From assembly GCF_036880985.1 (NCBI RefSeq), contig NZ_JBAJNO010000008.1:124001-188000 (forward strand): a stretch of DNA of 64,000 nt, in the 5' to 3' direction. A model generated the notes under the pieces. The model saw only the letters and a program-made list of their open reading frames with translations, ran no database searches and was not told the origin of the DNA. Position numbers and translations under genes: made by a program. Shown piece by piece: positions 44,511-53,666 of the stretch. Position 1 is the first letter of the stretch, and each line of letters opens with the position of its first letter. This stretch comes from Limibacter armeniacum. GTDB lineage: Bacteria > Bacteroidota > Bacteroidia > Cytophagales > Flammeovirgaceae.

Positions 44511-45644
44511 TTACAGTGTTCCTCTCAGTTCTTGCTCTCTCTCAATTGCCTCAAACAATGCCTTGAAGTTACCTTTACCAAAAGATTTAGCTCCTTTACG
44601 TTGGATAATCTCAAAGAACATGGTTGGTCTAGGCTCAATAGGTTTTGTGAAAATCTGAAGCAGGTAGCCTTCGTCATCACGGTCAACCAAGATACCCAGT
44701 TTACGGATAGCTTCGATTTCTTCGTCGATATGCCCAACCCTTTCAAGAAGCGTCTCATAGTACGTTTCTGGTACTGTCAGGAATTCAATACCTCTACTTT
44801 TCAGCTCTGCCACTGTAGATAAAATATCATTGGTTGCTACTGCAATATGTTGTGCGCCTGCACCTTCATAGAAGTCAAGGTATTCCTCCACCTGAGATTT
44901 TTTCTTGCCTTCAGCCGGTTCGTTGATCGGGAACTTGATACGTCCGTTGCCATTGCTCATCACCTTTGACATCAGGGCTGTGTAGTCAGTTGAGATGTCC
45001 TTGTCGTCAAATGAAATCAGTTGCGCAAATCCCATCACTTCAGCATAGAATTTCACCCAAGTGTTCATTTGGTTCCATCCAACATTACCTACCATATGGT
45101 CTACATATTCCAAACCGATAGGAGTAGGGTTGTATTCCGTTTCCCATTTCTGGAAGCCAGGTAGGAATATACCGTTGTAGTCTTTTCTTTCTACAAAAAT
45201 GTGTACAGTATCTCCGTAAGTGTGAATGCCAGAGCGGACAGTCTTTCCAAAGTCATCACTTTCTTCTTTAGGCTCCATATATGACTTGGCACCACGCTTG
45301 GTCGTTTCTTCCCATGCTTTGCGGGCATCATCTACCCAAAGTGCAATCACTTTTACACCGTCACCGTGCTTGTCAATATGTTGACCGATTTCAGTGCCTG
45401 ACTTCAGAGGAGAAGTCAACACAAGTCTGATTTTACCCTGTTGCACTACATATGACTGTGTATCACGGTTGCCTGTTTCCAGTCCAGAGTAAGCCAGTGA
45501 CTGGAAGCCAAATGCTGTTTTATAGAAGTGAGCCGCCTGCTTGGCATTGCTTACGTACAGTTCTAGGTAGTCTGTACCATTCAATGGCAAGAAATCTTCA
45601 GCAGTCTCCAGTTTTTTATCGAATTCGCTTTTAGTAGTGTTCAT
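44511..45644 (-). CDS. hppD: 4-hydroxyphenylpyruvate dioxygenase
   Basis: About 377 aa from the chosen start at 45644 (MNTTKSEFD); an upstream Met at 45761 lies inside the preceding gene and adds an unlikely His/Thr-rich leader. Non-haem Fe(II) enzyme of tyrosine breakdown, converting 4-hydroxyphenylpyruvate to homogentisate. Two vicinal-oxygen-chelate domains: iron ligands in GLEYVDHMVGNV, GAGAQHIAVATNDI and the terminal MFFEIIQRKG. A characteristic C-terminal helix (FGKGNFKALFEAIEREQ) covers the active site. Second in an operon after hmgA, 31 nt apart. Confidence 0.93.
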   Translation of the reverse strand: MNTTKSEFDKKLETAEDFLPLNGTDYLELYVSNAKQAAHFYKTAFGFQSLAYSGLETGNRDTQSYVVQQGKIRLVLTSPLKSGTEIGQHIDKHGDGVKVIALWVDDARKAWEETTKRGAKSYMEPKEESDDFGKTVRSGIHTYGDTVHIFVERKDYNGIFLPGFQKWETEYNPTPIGLEYVDHMVGNVGWNQMNTWVKFYAEVMGFAQLISFDDKDISTDYTALMSKVMSNGNGRIKFPINEPAEGKKKSQVEEYLDFYEGAGAQHIAVATNDILSTVAELKSRGIEFLTVPETYYETLLERVGHIDEEIEAIRKLGILVDRDDEGYLLQIFTKPIEPRPTMFFEIIQRKGAKSFGKGNFKALFEAIEREQELRGTL

Positions 45645-45675
45645 GTGTATTGTATGGTTTATGGTATTGTGATGA

Positions 45676-46836
45676 TTAGTGATTGTACCAAGACTTGTAA
45701 TAGTCCTCCTTTTCAATCTCCATGGCAGCCTGTGTAAGCTTAAATGGATGGAAAGGGTCAACCATTACAGCCAGTTCACCGGTTTCTTTCTTACCGATGC
45801 TACGTTCAACAGCCCCTGGGTGAGGTCCATGAGGAATTCCTCCAGGATGTAGCGTGAAGTAGCCGGCATCAATATCGTTACGGCTCATAAAGTCTCCGTC
45901 CACATAATACAGCACCTCATCAGAGTCTATATTGCTATGGTTGTATGGCGCCGGAATAGCCTCAGGGTGGTAGTCATACAATCTTGGACAGAAGGAGCAG
46001 ACTACGAAGTTGTGTCCTTCAAAGGTCTGATGTACGGGAGGTGGCTGGTGAATACGCCCTGTTATTGGTTCAAAATTGTGAATCGAGAAACCATAAGGGT
46101 AGTTGCAGCCATCCCAACCTACGACGTCAAATGGGTGTGAGGCATATACCATCTGGTGGATCATGCCCTGCTTCTTGATTTTGATCAGAAAGTCACCTTC
46201 TTCGTCATGCGCTTCAAGGTCTTGTGGCAGTTTGATGTCACGTTCGCAATATGGCGAGTGTTCCAAGTACTGCCCGAAGCTATTGATGTAGCGCTTAGGC
46301 GGGTAGATCGGACTGAATGATTCAATCACAAGCAACCTGTTGTCTTCCGTATCAAATTCCATTTGGTAAATGGTACCTCTTGGAATCACAAGGTAATCAC
46401 CGTACTCAAAAGGAATGTTTCCCATCTGCGTCTTCAGTGTACCGGTTCCTTTGTGAATGAAAAGCAGCTCATCAGCTTCACCGTTTTTATAGAAGTAATC
46501 CGTCATGGATTTACGCGGTGCAGCCACACCCATGTGCACGTCATTATTGAACATCAGTGTTGTTCTGCTCTCAAGAAAATCATCCTTCTGAGGAACGTTA
46601 TACCCGATGAATTTTCTTGATTGCATGTTTTTCTCAACGGCTACTTTTGGCGAGACATCATAAGCATCCAGCATCTCCTTTATGCGAGTAGGAGGTTGCA
46701 TGTGATAAAGCAGTGATGACACACCTGAAAACCCTTCTGTACCAAAAAGTTGTTCGTGGTACAGACTGCCATCCGGTTTTTTAAAAACCGTGTGACGCTT
46801 TTGCGGAATAGATCCAAGTCTATAGTAGAACGACAT
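45676..46836 (-). CDS. hmgA: Homogentisate 1,2-dioxygenase
   Basis: A 386-aa cupin-type ring-cleaving dioxygenase turning homogentisate into maleylacetoacetate. Family landmarks: start MSFYYRLGSIPQKRHT; central cupin FEYGDYLVIPRGTIYQM; iron-site region HQTFEGHNFVVCSFCPR, HPGGIPHGPHPGA. First gene of the tyrosine-catabolic operon with hppD, divergent from an Lrp-type regulator 421 bp away, which likely responds to tyrosine or phenylalanine. The next enzyme, fumarylacetoacetase, is not in the window. Confidence 0.93.
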   Translation of the reverse strand: MSFYYRLGSIPQKRHTVFKKPDGSLYHEQLFGTEGFSGVSSLLYHMQPPTRIKEMLDAYDVSPKVAVEKNMQSRKFIGYNVPQKDDFLESRTTLMFNNDVHMGVAAPRKSMTDYFYKNGEADELLFIHKGTGTLKTQMGNIPFEYGDYLVIPRGTIYQMEFDTEDNRLLVIESFSPIYPPKRYINSFGQYLEHSPYCERDIKLPQDLEAHDEEGDFLIKIKKQGMIHQMVYASHPFDVVGWDGCNYPYGFSIHNFEPITGRIHQPPPVHQTFEGHNFVVCSFCPRLYDYHPEAIPAPYNHSNIDSDEVLYYVDGDFMSRNDIDAGYFTLHPGGIPHGPHPGAVERSIGKKETGELAVMVDPFHPFKLTQAAMEIEKEDYYKSWYNH

Positions 46837-47257
46837 GTGTCAAATAGTTTAATTGGTTAGTATGAGGTGTTGTTAATCCCTCTACTACATGTGTTTATGG
46901 TTAAATGTGTCTGAAAATTAAGTTGTTTCCAGTATGCTGTTTTGTATCGTAGTGCTACCTTATTAACCAATAGGCGAAACAGGTAGTTTAGGTCTTCTTT
47001 AGGATCATAATTATTTTCTGTACTAGATGAAATATGTCGTATTTAATTCTGTCTATTATTCAGAAAATAAATAAATGTTTATTTTGTGTTTTTGTATTAA
47101 TGTGCAATTTTATTCCAAATTTATGATATTATAAGGTGAAGTAAATTGCTGATGATAAATTGTAATGTAACTTGGAAAAAAGGAATGTGAAAATTTCTTT
47201 TTGCAGAAGATGTTTCTTTTCTGAGGATTGATTGTTTGAGCTGATTAGAAAAAAAGA
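46837..47257. other. Divergent control region of hmgA and Lrp genes
   Basis: About 420 AT-rich bases with no ORF on either strand. It must hold both promoters. No Lrp-type inverted repeat could be picked out with confidence. Confidence 0.5.
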
Positions 47258-47725
47258 ATGACTGATAAACAACTGGACGAAACAGACAAAAAAATCCTTG
47301 AAATCCTTCAGGATGATGGACGTGTAACTATCAAGGGAATGGCGGAACAATTGGGGCTCTCGACCACTCCTGTATTTGATAGGGTAAAGCGTCTGGAGAA
47401 AAGTGGCTACATAGACAAGTATGTGGCTTTGCTTAACCCAAATCGCATTGATCGGAAGATGGTTGCGTTTATACAGATTTCACTTAAGAACCATACCCGT
47501 TCCTATCTGGATAAGTTTGCCGAAGAAATGGGAGCCTTGACAGAAGTGATGGAATGCTACCATGTGGCTGGAAGTTTTGACTTCCTGCTAAAGGTAAGTG
47601 TAAAGGATATGGATGCTTACCGAATTTTTATCCTTAATCATCTCTCCACAATATCAAGCATCGCACATGTTGAGACATTTTTTGTGTTGCAAAAAAGCAA
47701 GTATTCGACTTCCTATAAGCTCTAG
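47258..47725 (+). CDS. Lrp/AsnC-family transcriptional regulator
   Basis: A 155-aa regulator: winged HTH 5-65 (LDETDKKILEILQDDGRVT, EQLGLSTTPVFDRVKRLEKS), then a RAM ligand-binding domain 75-150 (VAFIQISLKNHTRSYLDKF, VSVKDMDAYRIFILNHLS). Family proteins bind amino acids and form octamers on DNA. Its position divergent from hmgA-hppD points to control of tyrosine catabolism, an inference from context. The next gene is 49 nt downstream on the same strand. Confidence 0.9.
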   Translation: MTDKQLDETDKKILEILQDDGRVTIKGMAEQLGLSTTPVFDRVKRLEKSGYIDKYVALLNPNRIDRKMVAFIQISLKNHTRSYLDKFAEEMGALTEVMECYHVAGSFDFLLKVSVKDMDAYRIFILNHLSTISSIAHVETFFVLQKSKYSTSYKL

Positions 47726-47774
47726 GTTGTAGTTGTTATATTTGTTGGATTACAAGAAATAAGAATTTCGAGAC

Positions 47775-48425
47775 ATGAGTTTTAAGAGAGAAAACCTACT
47801 TGATATTGTTTGGCGGGAGATCCCAAGAGCCATTGATCCAATAGAGAAATTGACATGGGACGAGATAAAGAAAAGTGCCTTGCTCGAAGATGTCACTTAT
47901 ATCTATGAGTCATTGGGAGGAAAGGGGGACCTTTCTCGGTTAAAAGCCCCTGACTGGCATATAGAATTGGATGGTAATATAGTGTTGCAACTTGATGAAC
48001 AGTTGCACTTTAACAGGTTCCGTAATTTGACATTGCGTTCAGCCATTTATCGGGAAGACCAGGGTTTTTCGGTACAGAAATTCAGAACCTATTCACGTAA
48101 AAAAGAGGATGAATGTCTTAAAACAGGAACGCAAGCCAAATATTGGACGACACCTTTTGCTGAAAAGCATTTTGGTGAAGGAGCAAGGCAAGGTGACCTG
48201 AAAGGTGGTGGTGCTCCAGCATGGAAGTTACTTGCCTTTTTGGACTATTGGCAAGACCTGACAGCAGCCTTAAAACCCGTAAAAGTGATCCGGATTTCTA
48301 TCTGGGATGAACTTATGCTCGGAGGAAAGTTGGTGAGTATCAACGATATCTTGACAAACCCAGCTGAAAAAGAAGCAGAAGCATTGGTGAGTTACCTCAA
48401 GCGACGTGTTCAACCTGTAAAATAA
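47775..48425 (+). CDS. Cytoplasmic protein of unknown function
   Basis: I do not recognise this 216-aa protein with certainty. It is a soluble alpha/beta protein with no signal. Candidate catalytic residues: the IELDGNIVLQLDEQLHFNRFRN segment near 80-100 has the Asp...Asp-Glu spacing seen in restriction-like PD-(D/E)XK folds, but this is speculative. KYWTTPFAEKHFGEGARQGDLKGGGAPAWKL near 120-150 is Gly-rich. It follows the Lrp gene by 49 nt and may be cotranscribed. Confidence 0.5.
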   Translation: MSFKRENLLDIVWREIPRAIDPIEKLTWDEIKKSALLEDVTYIYESLGGKGDLSRLKAPDWHIELDGNIVLQLDEQLHFNRFRNLTLRSAIYREDQGFSVQKFRTYSRKKEDECLKTGTQAKYWTTPFAEKHFGEGARQGDLKGGGAPAWKLLAFLDYWQDLTAALKPVKVIRISIWDELMLGGKLVSINDILTNPAEKEAEALVSYLKRRVQPVK

Positions 48426-48636
48426 CCACTGAACTATTTGTTTTCACCGTCAGTCAAAATTGGTTTTTTATCATATTGAATGATTGCCTATTTTTTGGAA
48501 ATTTTTGAACCTAGTTGGAAATGAATTGCTACTGACAATAGATTCAATTAGGAAAATAGTCGTTATGCATCAACAGGGAAGGTGAAAGCCTACTCTGGCT
48601 CAGTTTTTTTTGATAGACGAGATAGATTAACTACAA

Positions 48637-50262
48637 ATGACCATGAAAAAGAAAGTAACACTGGCTTTAGCTGCATCACTCGTTGCATGCAGTGCATTTG
48701 CACAGATGCCAGAAAAGCCAGAAATGGTGTCAAATGAAAAAGAAATTACACTGGAAGGACAAGAAGCTTTACTAAAGAAGTACATGTCCACCATTACAAA
48801 AGAGGAACTGAAGGATCACTTGATGCTGTTTGCTTCCGATACGTTTGAAGGTCGTGAGACTGGTGAGCGTGGTCAGAAGATGGCGGCGGATTATATTGCC
48901 CAGTTCTTTTTTGAAAGAGGACTTACTGGTCCTGTAAAAAATAGTCCTAACCCATACTTCCAGCAGTTTGAGCTGAACAGCAAAAGCTTTGGTGATTATT
49001 GGTTAGAAGCCAATGGTTTCAAAGCAAATATCTTTGAAGACTTTTATCCTTATGGCAACTTTGAAGTAGCTGAGTCAGATACGGAGTTGGTATTTGCTGG
49101 TTATGGTCTTGAGACAGAAACATACTCAGATTTCAAGAACATTGATGTAAAAGGCAAAGGTGTTGTCATCCTTGAGCAGAACCCGAAAGACAAAGAGGGT
49201 AACCTGATTGGAGGAGAGGCAAACCTGAGACAGAAGATCAAGACCCTTAGTGATAAGGGAGCTAAGTTTGTAGTAGTAGCCCAAGAATCTGATAAGGCTT
49301 TTCAGGCAAAGCTGAACATGTACAAAAACTATCTGCAAGGTGCAGCGCTGTCGTTCAAAGAAGCTCAGACAGCACCATTCGGTATGCTTTTCACAAGCCC
49401 ATCTAACGCAGCGAAACTGTTGGGTGTAGATGCAGGTAAGTTTGAGAAAGCACTGGCAAAAGCAGAAAAGAAAGGTGAGTCTCCTGCGGGCAGTTTTTCA
49501 GCAACAGCTAAGGTTAAAGCTGAGTTGTTGAAGCGCAAGGTGAGAACGGAAAATGTATTGGGCTTTATTGAAGGAACGGACCTGAAAGACGAAATCCTTG
49601 TAGTAACGTCTCACTACGATCACGTTGGTGTTACTGATGGCGTAGTTTACAACGGTGCGGATGATGATGGTTCAGGAAGTACGGGTCTGTTAGAGATTGT
49701 AGATGCTTTCTCTCAGGCTATGAAAGACGGTAACAGACCAAGAAGAAGTATCCTGTTTATGACCTTTACAGGAGAGGAAAAAGGTTTGTTAGGTTCTGAA
49801 TACTATACAGACCATCCGGTATTCCCATTGGATAAAACAGTGGCAGACCTGAATATTGACATGATTGGTCGTGGCGATGAAGCGCACAAAGACAACCTTG
49901 ACTTTGTTTACATCATTGGTTCAGACATGTTGTCATCAGACCTACACAAGATCAGTGAAGCTTCTGCTAAGAAATTTACGCCTGAGCTGACATTGGATTA
50001 TCACTATAACCGTAAGGATAGCCCTGAGCGTTACTACTACCGTTCAGACCACTACAACTTTGCGAAAAATGGTATTCCGGTAATTTTCTACTTCAATGGA
50101 ACACATGAAGACTACCACCAGCCTACTGATACTCCTGACAAGATTCAGTATGAGCAGCAAGCGCTAAGAGCACAATTGGTTTTTGCTACTGCTTGGGAGT
50201 TGGCTAACAGAGCGGAACGTCCAGTGGTAGATCAAAAAGAAGAAGAGAAGGCAGAAAACTAA
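48637..50262 (+). CDS. M28-family zinc aminopeptidase, exported
   Basis: A 541-aa secreted or periplasmic peptidase. Signal MKKKVTLALAASLVACSAFA (the start at 48637 has a duplicated MTM; MKKK two codons on is equally likely). Residues 90-290 hold a PA-like inserted domain. Zinc ligands are complete: SHYDHVG, GADDDGSGSTG, FTGEEKGLLGSEYY, NIDMIGRGDE and DYHQPTDT. Probably degrades peptides taken up outside the cytoplasm. Monocistronic with a strong terminator. Confidence 0.9.
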   Translation: MTMKKKVTLALAASLVACSAFAQMPEKPEMVSNEKEITLEGQEALLKKYMSTITKEELKDHLMLFASDTFEGRETGERGQKMAADYIAQFFFERGLTGPVKNSPNPYFQQFELNSKSFGDYWLEANGFKANIFEDFYPYGNFEVAESDTELVFAGYGLETETYSDFKNIDVKGKGVVILEQNPKDKEGNLIGGEANLRQKIKTLSDKGAKFVVVAQESDKAFQAKLNMYKNYLQGAALSFKEAQTAPFGMLFTSPSNAAKLLGVDAGKFEKALAKAEKKGESPAGSFSATAKVKAELLKRKVRTENVLGFIEGTDLKDEILVVTSHYDHVGVTDGVVYNGADDDGSGSTGLLEIVDAFSQAMKDGNRPRRSILFMTFTGEEKGLLGSEYYTDHPVFPLDKTVADLNIDMIGRGDEAHKDNLDFVYIIGSDMLSSDLHKISEASAKKFTPELTLDYHYNRKDSPERYYYRSDHYNFAKNGIPVIFYFNGTHEDYHQPTDTPDKIQYEQQALRAQLVFATAWELANRAERPVVDQKEEEKAEN

Positions 50263-50287
50263 TCATTCCTGCTTTATAAGAAATAGA

Positions 50288-50324
50288 AAAAGCCATATCA
50301 AGCAAGCTGTTTGATATGGCTTTT
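50288..50324 (+). terminator. Intrinsic terminator after the M28 peptidase
   Basis: A 14-bp stem, AAAAGCCATATCAA (50288-50301) with TTGATATGGCTTTT (50311-50324). Confidence 0.9.
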
Positions 50325-50368
50325 CACTTTATAAATGATATCCGTATAGCATTTGCTTATAGCCAGAC

Positions 50369-50482
50369 TTAGATGGCGAAGTAAGCAATGATTTCTAGAG
50401 CACCAACGGCAAGACCAGCCACTAATCCATAGAGCATGGCTTTTTCCAATACCTTGCTTGGTACCGCATCTCTTTTTTTCAT
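50369..50482 (-). CDS. 37-aa single-pass membrane peptide
   Basis: A short ORF below usual size limits, running from ATG at 50482 to TAA at 50369. It has a basic, helical N-terminus (MKKRDAVPSKVLEK) and one hydrophobic helix (MLYGLVAGLAVGALEIIAYF). The GxxxG-type glycine spacing suggests helix packing. The charge pattern (positive inside, hydrophobic outside) is that of a real membrane microprotein. It stands alone between the M28 terminator and the outer-membrane barrel gene. Function unknown. Confidence is moderate because of its size. Confidence 0.5.
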   Translation of the reverse strand: MKKRDAVPSKVLEKAMLYGLVAGLAVGALEIIAYFAI

Positions 50483-50619
50483 GTATTGCCAGATTTAAGG
50501 TTCTTGCTTGACTTGCTTGTTACCTACATTGGCTTTAGCTGAAGCACATTTAATTGTGATAGGTTGCTTTACAAGTATAAGCACTTGATTTATGGTATTT
50601 GCAATAATAAACGTTTAGT

Positions 50620-51222
50620 TTACATTTTCAAATATTCAACTGGATTCTTCTGCGCTATAATTACCATGCATAACCGAAAGAAATCCCTCCCCCATTGTGT
50701 AAATGTATGCTCTCTAATAGCTGGAGTATACATTATTCGTATCAAGTTTTCCTTGATCCTGCTTTGATAACGATACCCCAGATTCCAAAAAGGAACCAGT
50801 TGTGTTCTTCCTGTCTTTTGAGTAGCATCTGTCGTATTGTCTTTGGCATTGAAAAAGAAAAATGGTGTTGCTCTAAACCCGATCTCTAAAAAATGGCGCT
50901 TTTTCCCAATCAAGTAGTTGAGCATTAATGGGATTGCTATATAGTTAGCATTGTCAGATTTATTATCGTCGGGCTTAATTGAAAAAGAGGACAATCCAAT
51001 GCGGGTACCGAATCCTCGATTGGTACCCTTTGTCAGTCTGAAATCATAATTGAGGGAGTAGAGTATACCATTTCCTCCAAACTCAACGAACATAGTGTGA
51101 AGTAGCTCATCTGGTGAAGGACTTTCATCTTTCTCTTTAAGATAATGCTGAGCTTTGAGGGATGCCGTGTTTAGTAATAGGAAATAGGATAAGGTTAAAA
51201 TGAAAAAATAGTACAGACGCAT
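50620..51222 (-). CDS. Outer-membrane beta-barrel protein, 3' frameshift
   Basis: A 200-aa exported protein. Signal MRLYYFFILTLSYFLLLNTA, ends LKAQ. The mature part is beta-rich with alternating residues (NGILYSLNYDFRL, FGTRIGLSSFSI, YIAIPLMLNYLI, HFLEIGFRATPFFFF) typical of an eight-strand barrel. As read, the last 25 residues are not barrel-like. Removing one G from the GGGGG run (C run at 50689-50693 on the plus strand) restores a reading ending TQWGGISFGYAW at a TAA at 50661. This is the normal aromatic-ended barrel signature. So a one-base indel, a phase-variable tract or a sequence error is likely. Confidence 0.65.
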   Translation of the reverse strand: MRLYYFFILTLSYFLLLNTASLKAQHYLKEKDESPSPDELLHTMFVEFGGNGILYSLNYDFRLTKGTNRGFGTRIGLSSFSIKPDDNKSDNANYIAIPLMLNYLIGKKRHFLEIGFRATPFFFFNAKDNTTDATQKTGRTQLVPFWNLGYRYQSRIKENLIRIMYTPAIREHTFTQWGRDFFRLCMVIIAQKNPVEYLKM

Positions 51223-51342
51223 TGTTAGAGGATTTCGTAGATAAAAAATTGGGTCACCTAATATAATCCAATACTAAGTAGAATGTGAAATCAGTGTGCT
51301 TTTGAGTTGGAATGAATGGAGAGGAACTTGTAAAAACAAAAA

Positions 51343-51366
51343 AGCACATCAACTGATGTGCTCTTT
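51343..51366 (-). terminator. Intrinsic terminator of nagB-PIG-L
   Basis: An 8-bp stem, AGCACATC (51343-51350) with GATGTGCT (51355-51362), flanked by A-run and followed by T-rich sequence on the minus strand. Confidence 0.82.
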
Positions 51367-51391
51367 CTGTTTGTTCTATTCAAAAATTAAC

Positions 51392-53302
51392 TTAGAAAAT
51401 GTATCTCACAAAGGCTTCCATGGCTGCATATTTTGATAAGCCAAGGGAGTCATAGAGTTCCGCTGTTTTAGCATTTCTTTCTTCAGCTCTTTCCCAGAAT
51501 TCACGGTCATCATCACCTTGGAACATCACATTGTCTTTTTGTGATTGGTGATGGAAGATCGCTTTACGTTTTCTGTGTACCTGCTCAGGCGACATCGGTA
51601 CTGCCATTTCAATTTCATGGACAGGCCATTCGTGCCATGCACCTCTATAAAGCCATACCCAGCAGTCTTTCATGTAGTCTTTATCCTTCAACTCCTCGAG
51701 TGAGGCAAAGATCGCATCCAAACATACACGGTGAGTGCCATGAGGGTCAGCTAAATCACCAGCAGCATAAATCTGGTGTGGTTGTACCTTTTCAATGATC
51801 TTGGTAATGATAGAGATGTCCTCTTCACTGAGTGGATTTTTTCTGACCTTACCCGTTTCGTAAAATGGCATATCCAAGAAATGAACACGCTCTTCAGGGA
51901 TATTCATGGCACGCATTGCAGCAAGTGATTCCTCACGTCTGATTTTTCCCTTGATAGCTCTTACTGCAAACGAGTCAATATCTCCCTCTTCTTTAGCATT
52001 CAGGAAACCTAAAATCTCCTTGAACTGACTTTTTGACTCAGGTGTACTGAAATTGAAGTGGTCGTTGAATGACTTAACAAAGCGAGCATAACGACGTGCA
52101 TCATCATCAGATACAGCAATATTACCAGATGTTTGGTAAGCTACATGAACCTCATGACCTTGCTGTACGAGACGGTCAAGCGTACCTCCCATCGAGATAA
52201 CATCATCATCAGGGTGAGGAGAGAAGATCAGTACACGTTTCTTTGCTGGCTCAGCTCTCTCAGGGCGTTGTGTATCGTCCGCATTTGGCTTACCTCCAGG
52301 CCAACCTGTAATCGTGTGCTGCAGCATATTGAATGCCCTGATGTTGAGGTCATATACAGGACCATGAACAGTTACCAACTCATTTAGTCCACTCTCATTG
52401 TAGTCATGCTCAGTCAGCATCAAAACAGGTTTGTTGATTTTCAGAGAAAGCCAAACGACTGCTTTCTTGATCAGCTTATCGTCCCACTTACACTCTCTTA
52501 CCAGCCAAGGGGTTGTATATCTTGTCAATTCCTGAGAAGCAGGTTCATCGAGGAATACCGTTACATTCTCATGTTTTTGAAGGAAAGTAGCAGGTACCTT
52601 GTCAGAAATTTCACCTTCTGTCATTCTGCCAACAATCTGTGCTTTACCAGAACCCCAAGCCATCATCACAATGCGTCGAGCTTTCATGATAATGCCTACA
52701 CCCATTGTGATAGCTCTTCTTGGTACGTTGTCCAATCCGCCAAAACCAGCTGCTGCATCTTTACGGGTTAAGGCATCCAATGTTACCAATCTGGTTCTTG
52801 AGGTCTCAGTAGAGCCTGGTTCATTAAAACCAATGTGACCTGTACGACCAATACCCAGGATCTGGATATCGAGACCGCCCGCAGCCTTTATTTTCTGCTC
52901 ATATTCAGCACAGAAAGCATATATATCTTTGATGTCAAGTGTACCATCAGGAATGTGAACATTCTTCATATCGATATCGATATGGTCGAATAAGTTCTCT
53001 TTCATAAAGCGTACATAACTGTGTACTGACTCAGGTTGCATCGGGTAGTATTCATCGAGGTTAAAAGTAACCACGTTTTTGAAACTCAACCCGTCTTCCT
53101 TGTGCATTCTGATCAGTTCATCGTAAACTTTTAGTGGAGATGAACCGGTAGCCAGTCCCAACACGGCTTTTTCACCTTTTTCGGCTTTATCCCTGATCAA
53201 ATCAGCGATTTCACGTGCAATTTCAATAGACCCCTCTTGTGCTGAATCGAAAGTAAGTGTTTGTAACCTCTCGAATTCTCTATCTGGCATTACTGCGTTC
53301 AT
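51392..53302 (-). CDS. nagB: Glucosamine-6-phosphate deaminase fused to PIG-L deacetylase
   Basis: About 636 aa from the chosen start at 53302 (MNAVMPDREFERL). N-terminal NagB domain (about 15-265): GLATGSSPLKVY, FNLDEYYPM, GIGRTGHIGFNEPGS, which convert glucosamine-6-phosphate to fructose-6-phosphate and ammonia. C-terminal PIG-L/LmbE-type domain (about 355-590): zinc motif FSPHPDDDVISMGG and DPHGTHRVC. This family removes N-acetyl groups from GlcNAc-type sugars. The fusion would link deacetylation and deamination; whether both work on phosphosugars is an inference. Such fusions occur in Bacteroidota. It ends with a terminator. Confidence 0.88.
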   Translation of the reverse strand: MNAVMPDREFERLQTLTFDSAQEGSIEIAREIADLIRDKAEKGEKAVLGLATGSSPLKVYDELIRMHKEDGLSFKNVVTFNLDEYYPMQPESVHSYVRFMKENLFDHIDIDMKNVHIPDGTLDIKDIYAFCAEYEQKIKAAGGLDIQILGIGRTGHIGFNEPGSTETSRTRLVTLDALTRKDAAAGFGGLDNVPRRAITMGVGIIMKARRIVMMAWGSGKAQIVGRMTEGEISDKVPATFLQKHENVTVFLDEPASQELTRYTTPWLVRECKWDDKLIKKAVVWLSLKINKPVLMLTEHDYNESGLNELVTVHGPVYDLNIRAFNMLQHTITGWPGGKPNADDTQRPERAEPAKKRVLIFSPHPDDDVISMGGTLDRLVQQGHEVHVAYQTSGNIAVSDDDARRYARFVKSFNDHFNFSTPESKSQFKEILGFLNAKEEGDIDSFAVRAIKGKIRREESLAAMRAMNIPEERVHFLDMPFYETGKVRKNPLSEEDISIITKIIEKVQPHQIYAAGDLADPHGTHRVCLDAIFASLEELKDKDYMKDCWVWLYRGAWHEWPVHEIEMAVPMSPEQVHRKRKAIFHHQSQKDNVMFQGDDDREFWERAEERNAKTAELYDSLGLSKYAAMEAFVRYIF

Positions 53303-53666
53303 GGTATATCTTATTTGAAGTGGAATGTTGTTAATCAAATGTATTGTTTATTGGCTTTTTCTAACCAAGGTTGACGTTCCTATGAACAGAACAATGGTAG
53401 CAGGATATAATGCTCGTTTGTTCGCTTCCTACCAAGACAAAGATGGTTATATAATTTCTCAGAAAGTATCACTGAAACTGGGGAAAAGCAGAAATACCAA
53501 GAAGTGGTTATGAAACAGGGTGTGAAATGCTGCTAACTATTTTTTTCATGGAATGTTTAAATTTTTTGTAAATATTATTAAATTTGAATGAATTGTATTT
53601 GAGTAATTATTTATTGCATTACTCAAATATATAGATCTTTAACCTACTATCATTCAATCTATTATT
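53303..53666. other. Divergent intergenic region
   Basis: About 360 bases between nagB and the PAP2 gene. A 62-codon ORF at 53325-53513 overlaps the nagB 5' leader and lacks signs of real coding. AT-rich; promoters expected here. Confidence 0.4.

Noticed and set aside
53325-53513. 62-codon ORF upstream of the PAP2 gene
   Set aside because: It overlaps the nagB leader and lacks coding character.
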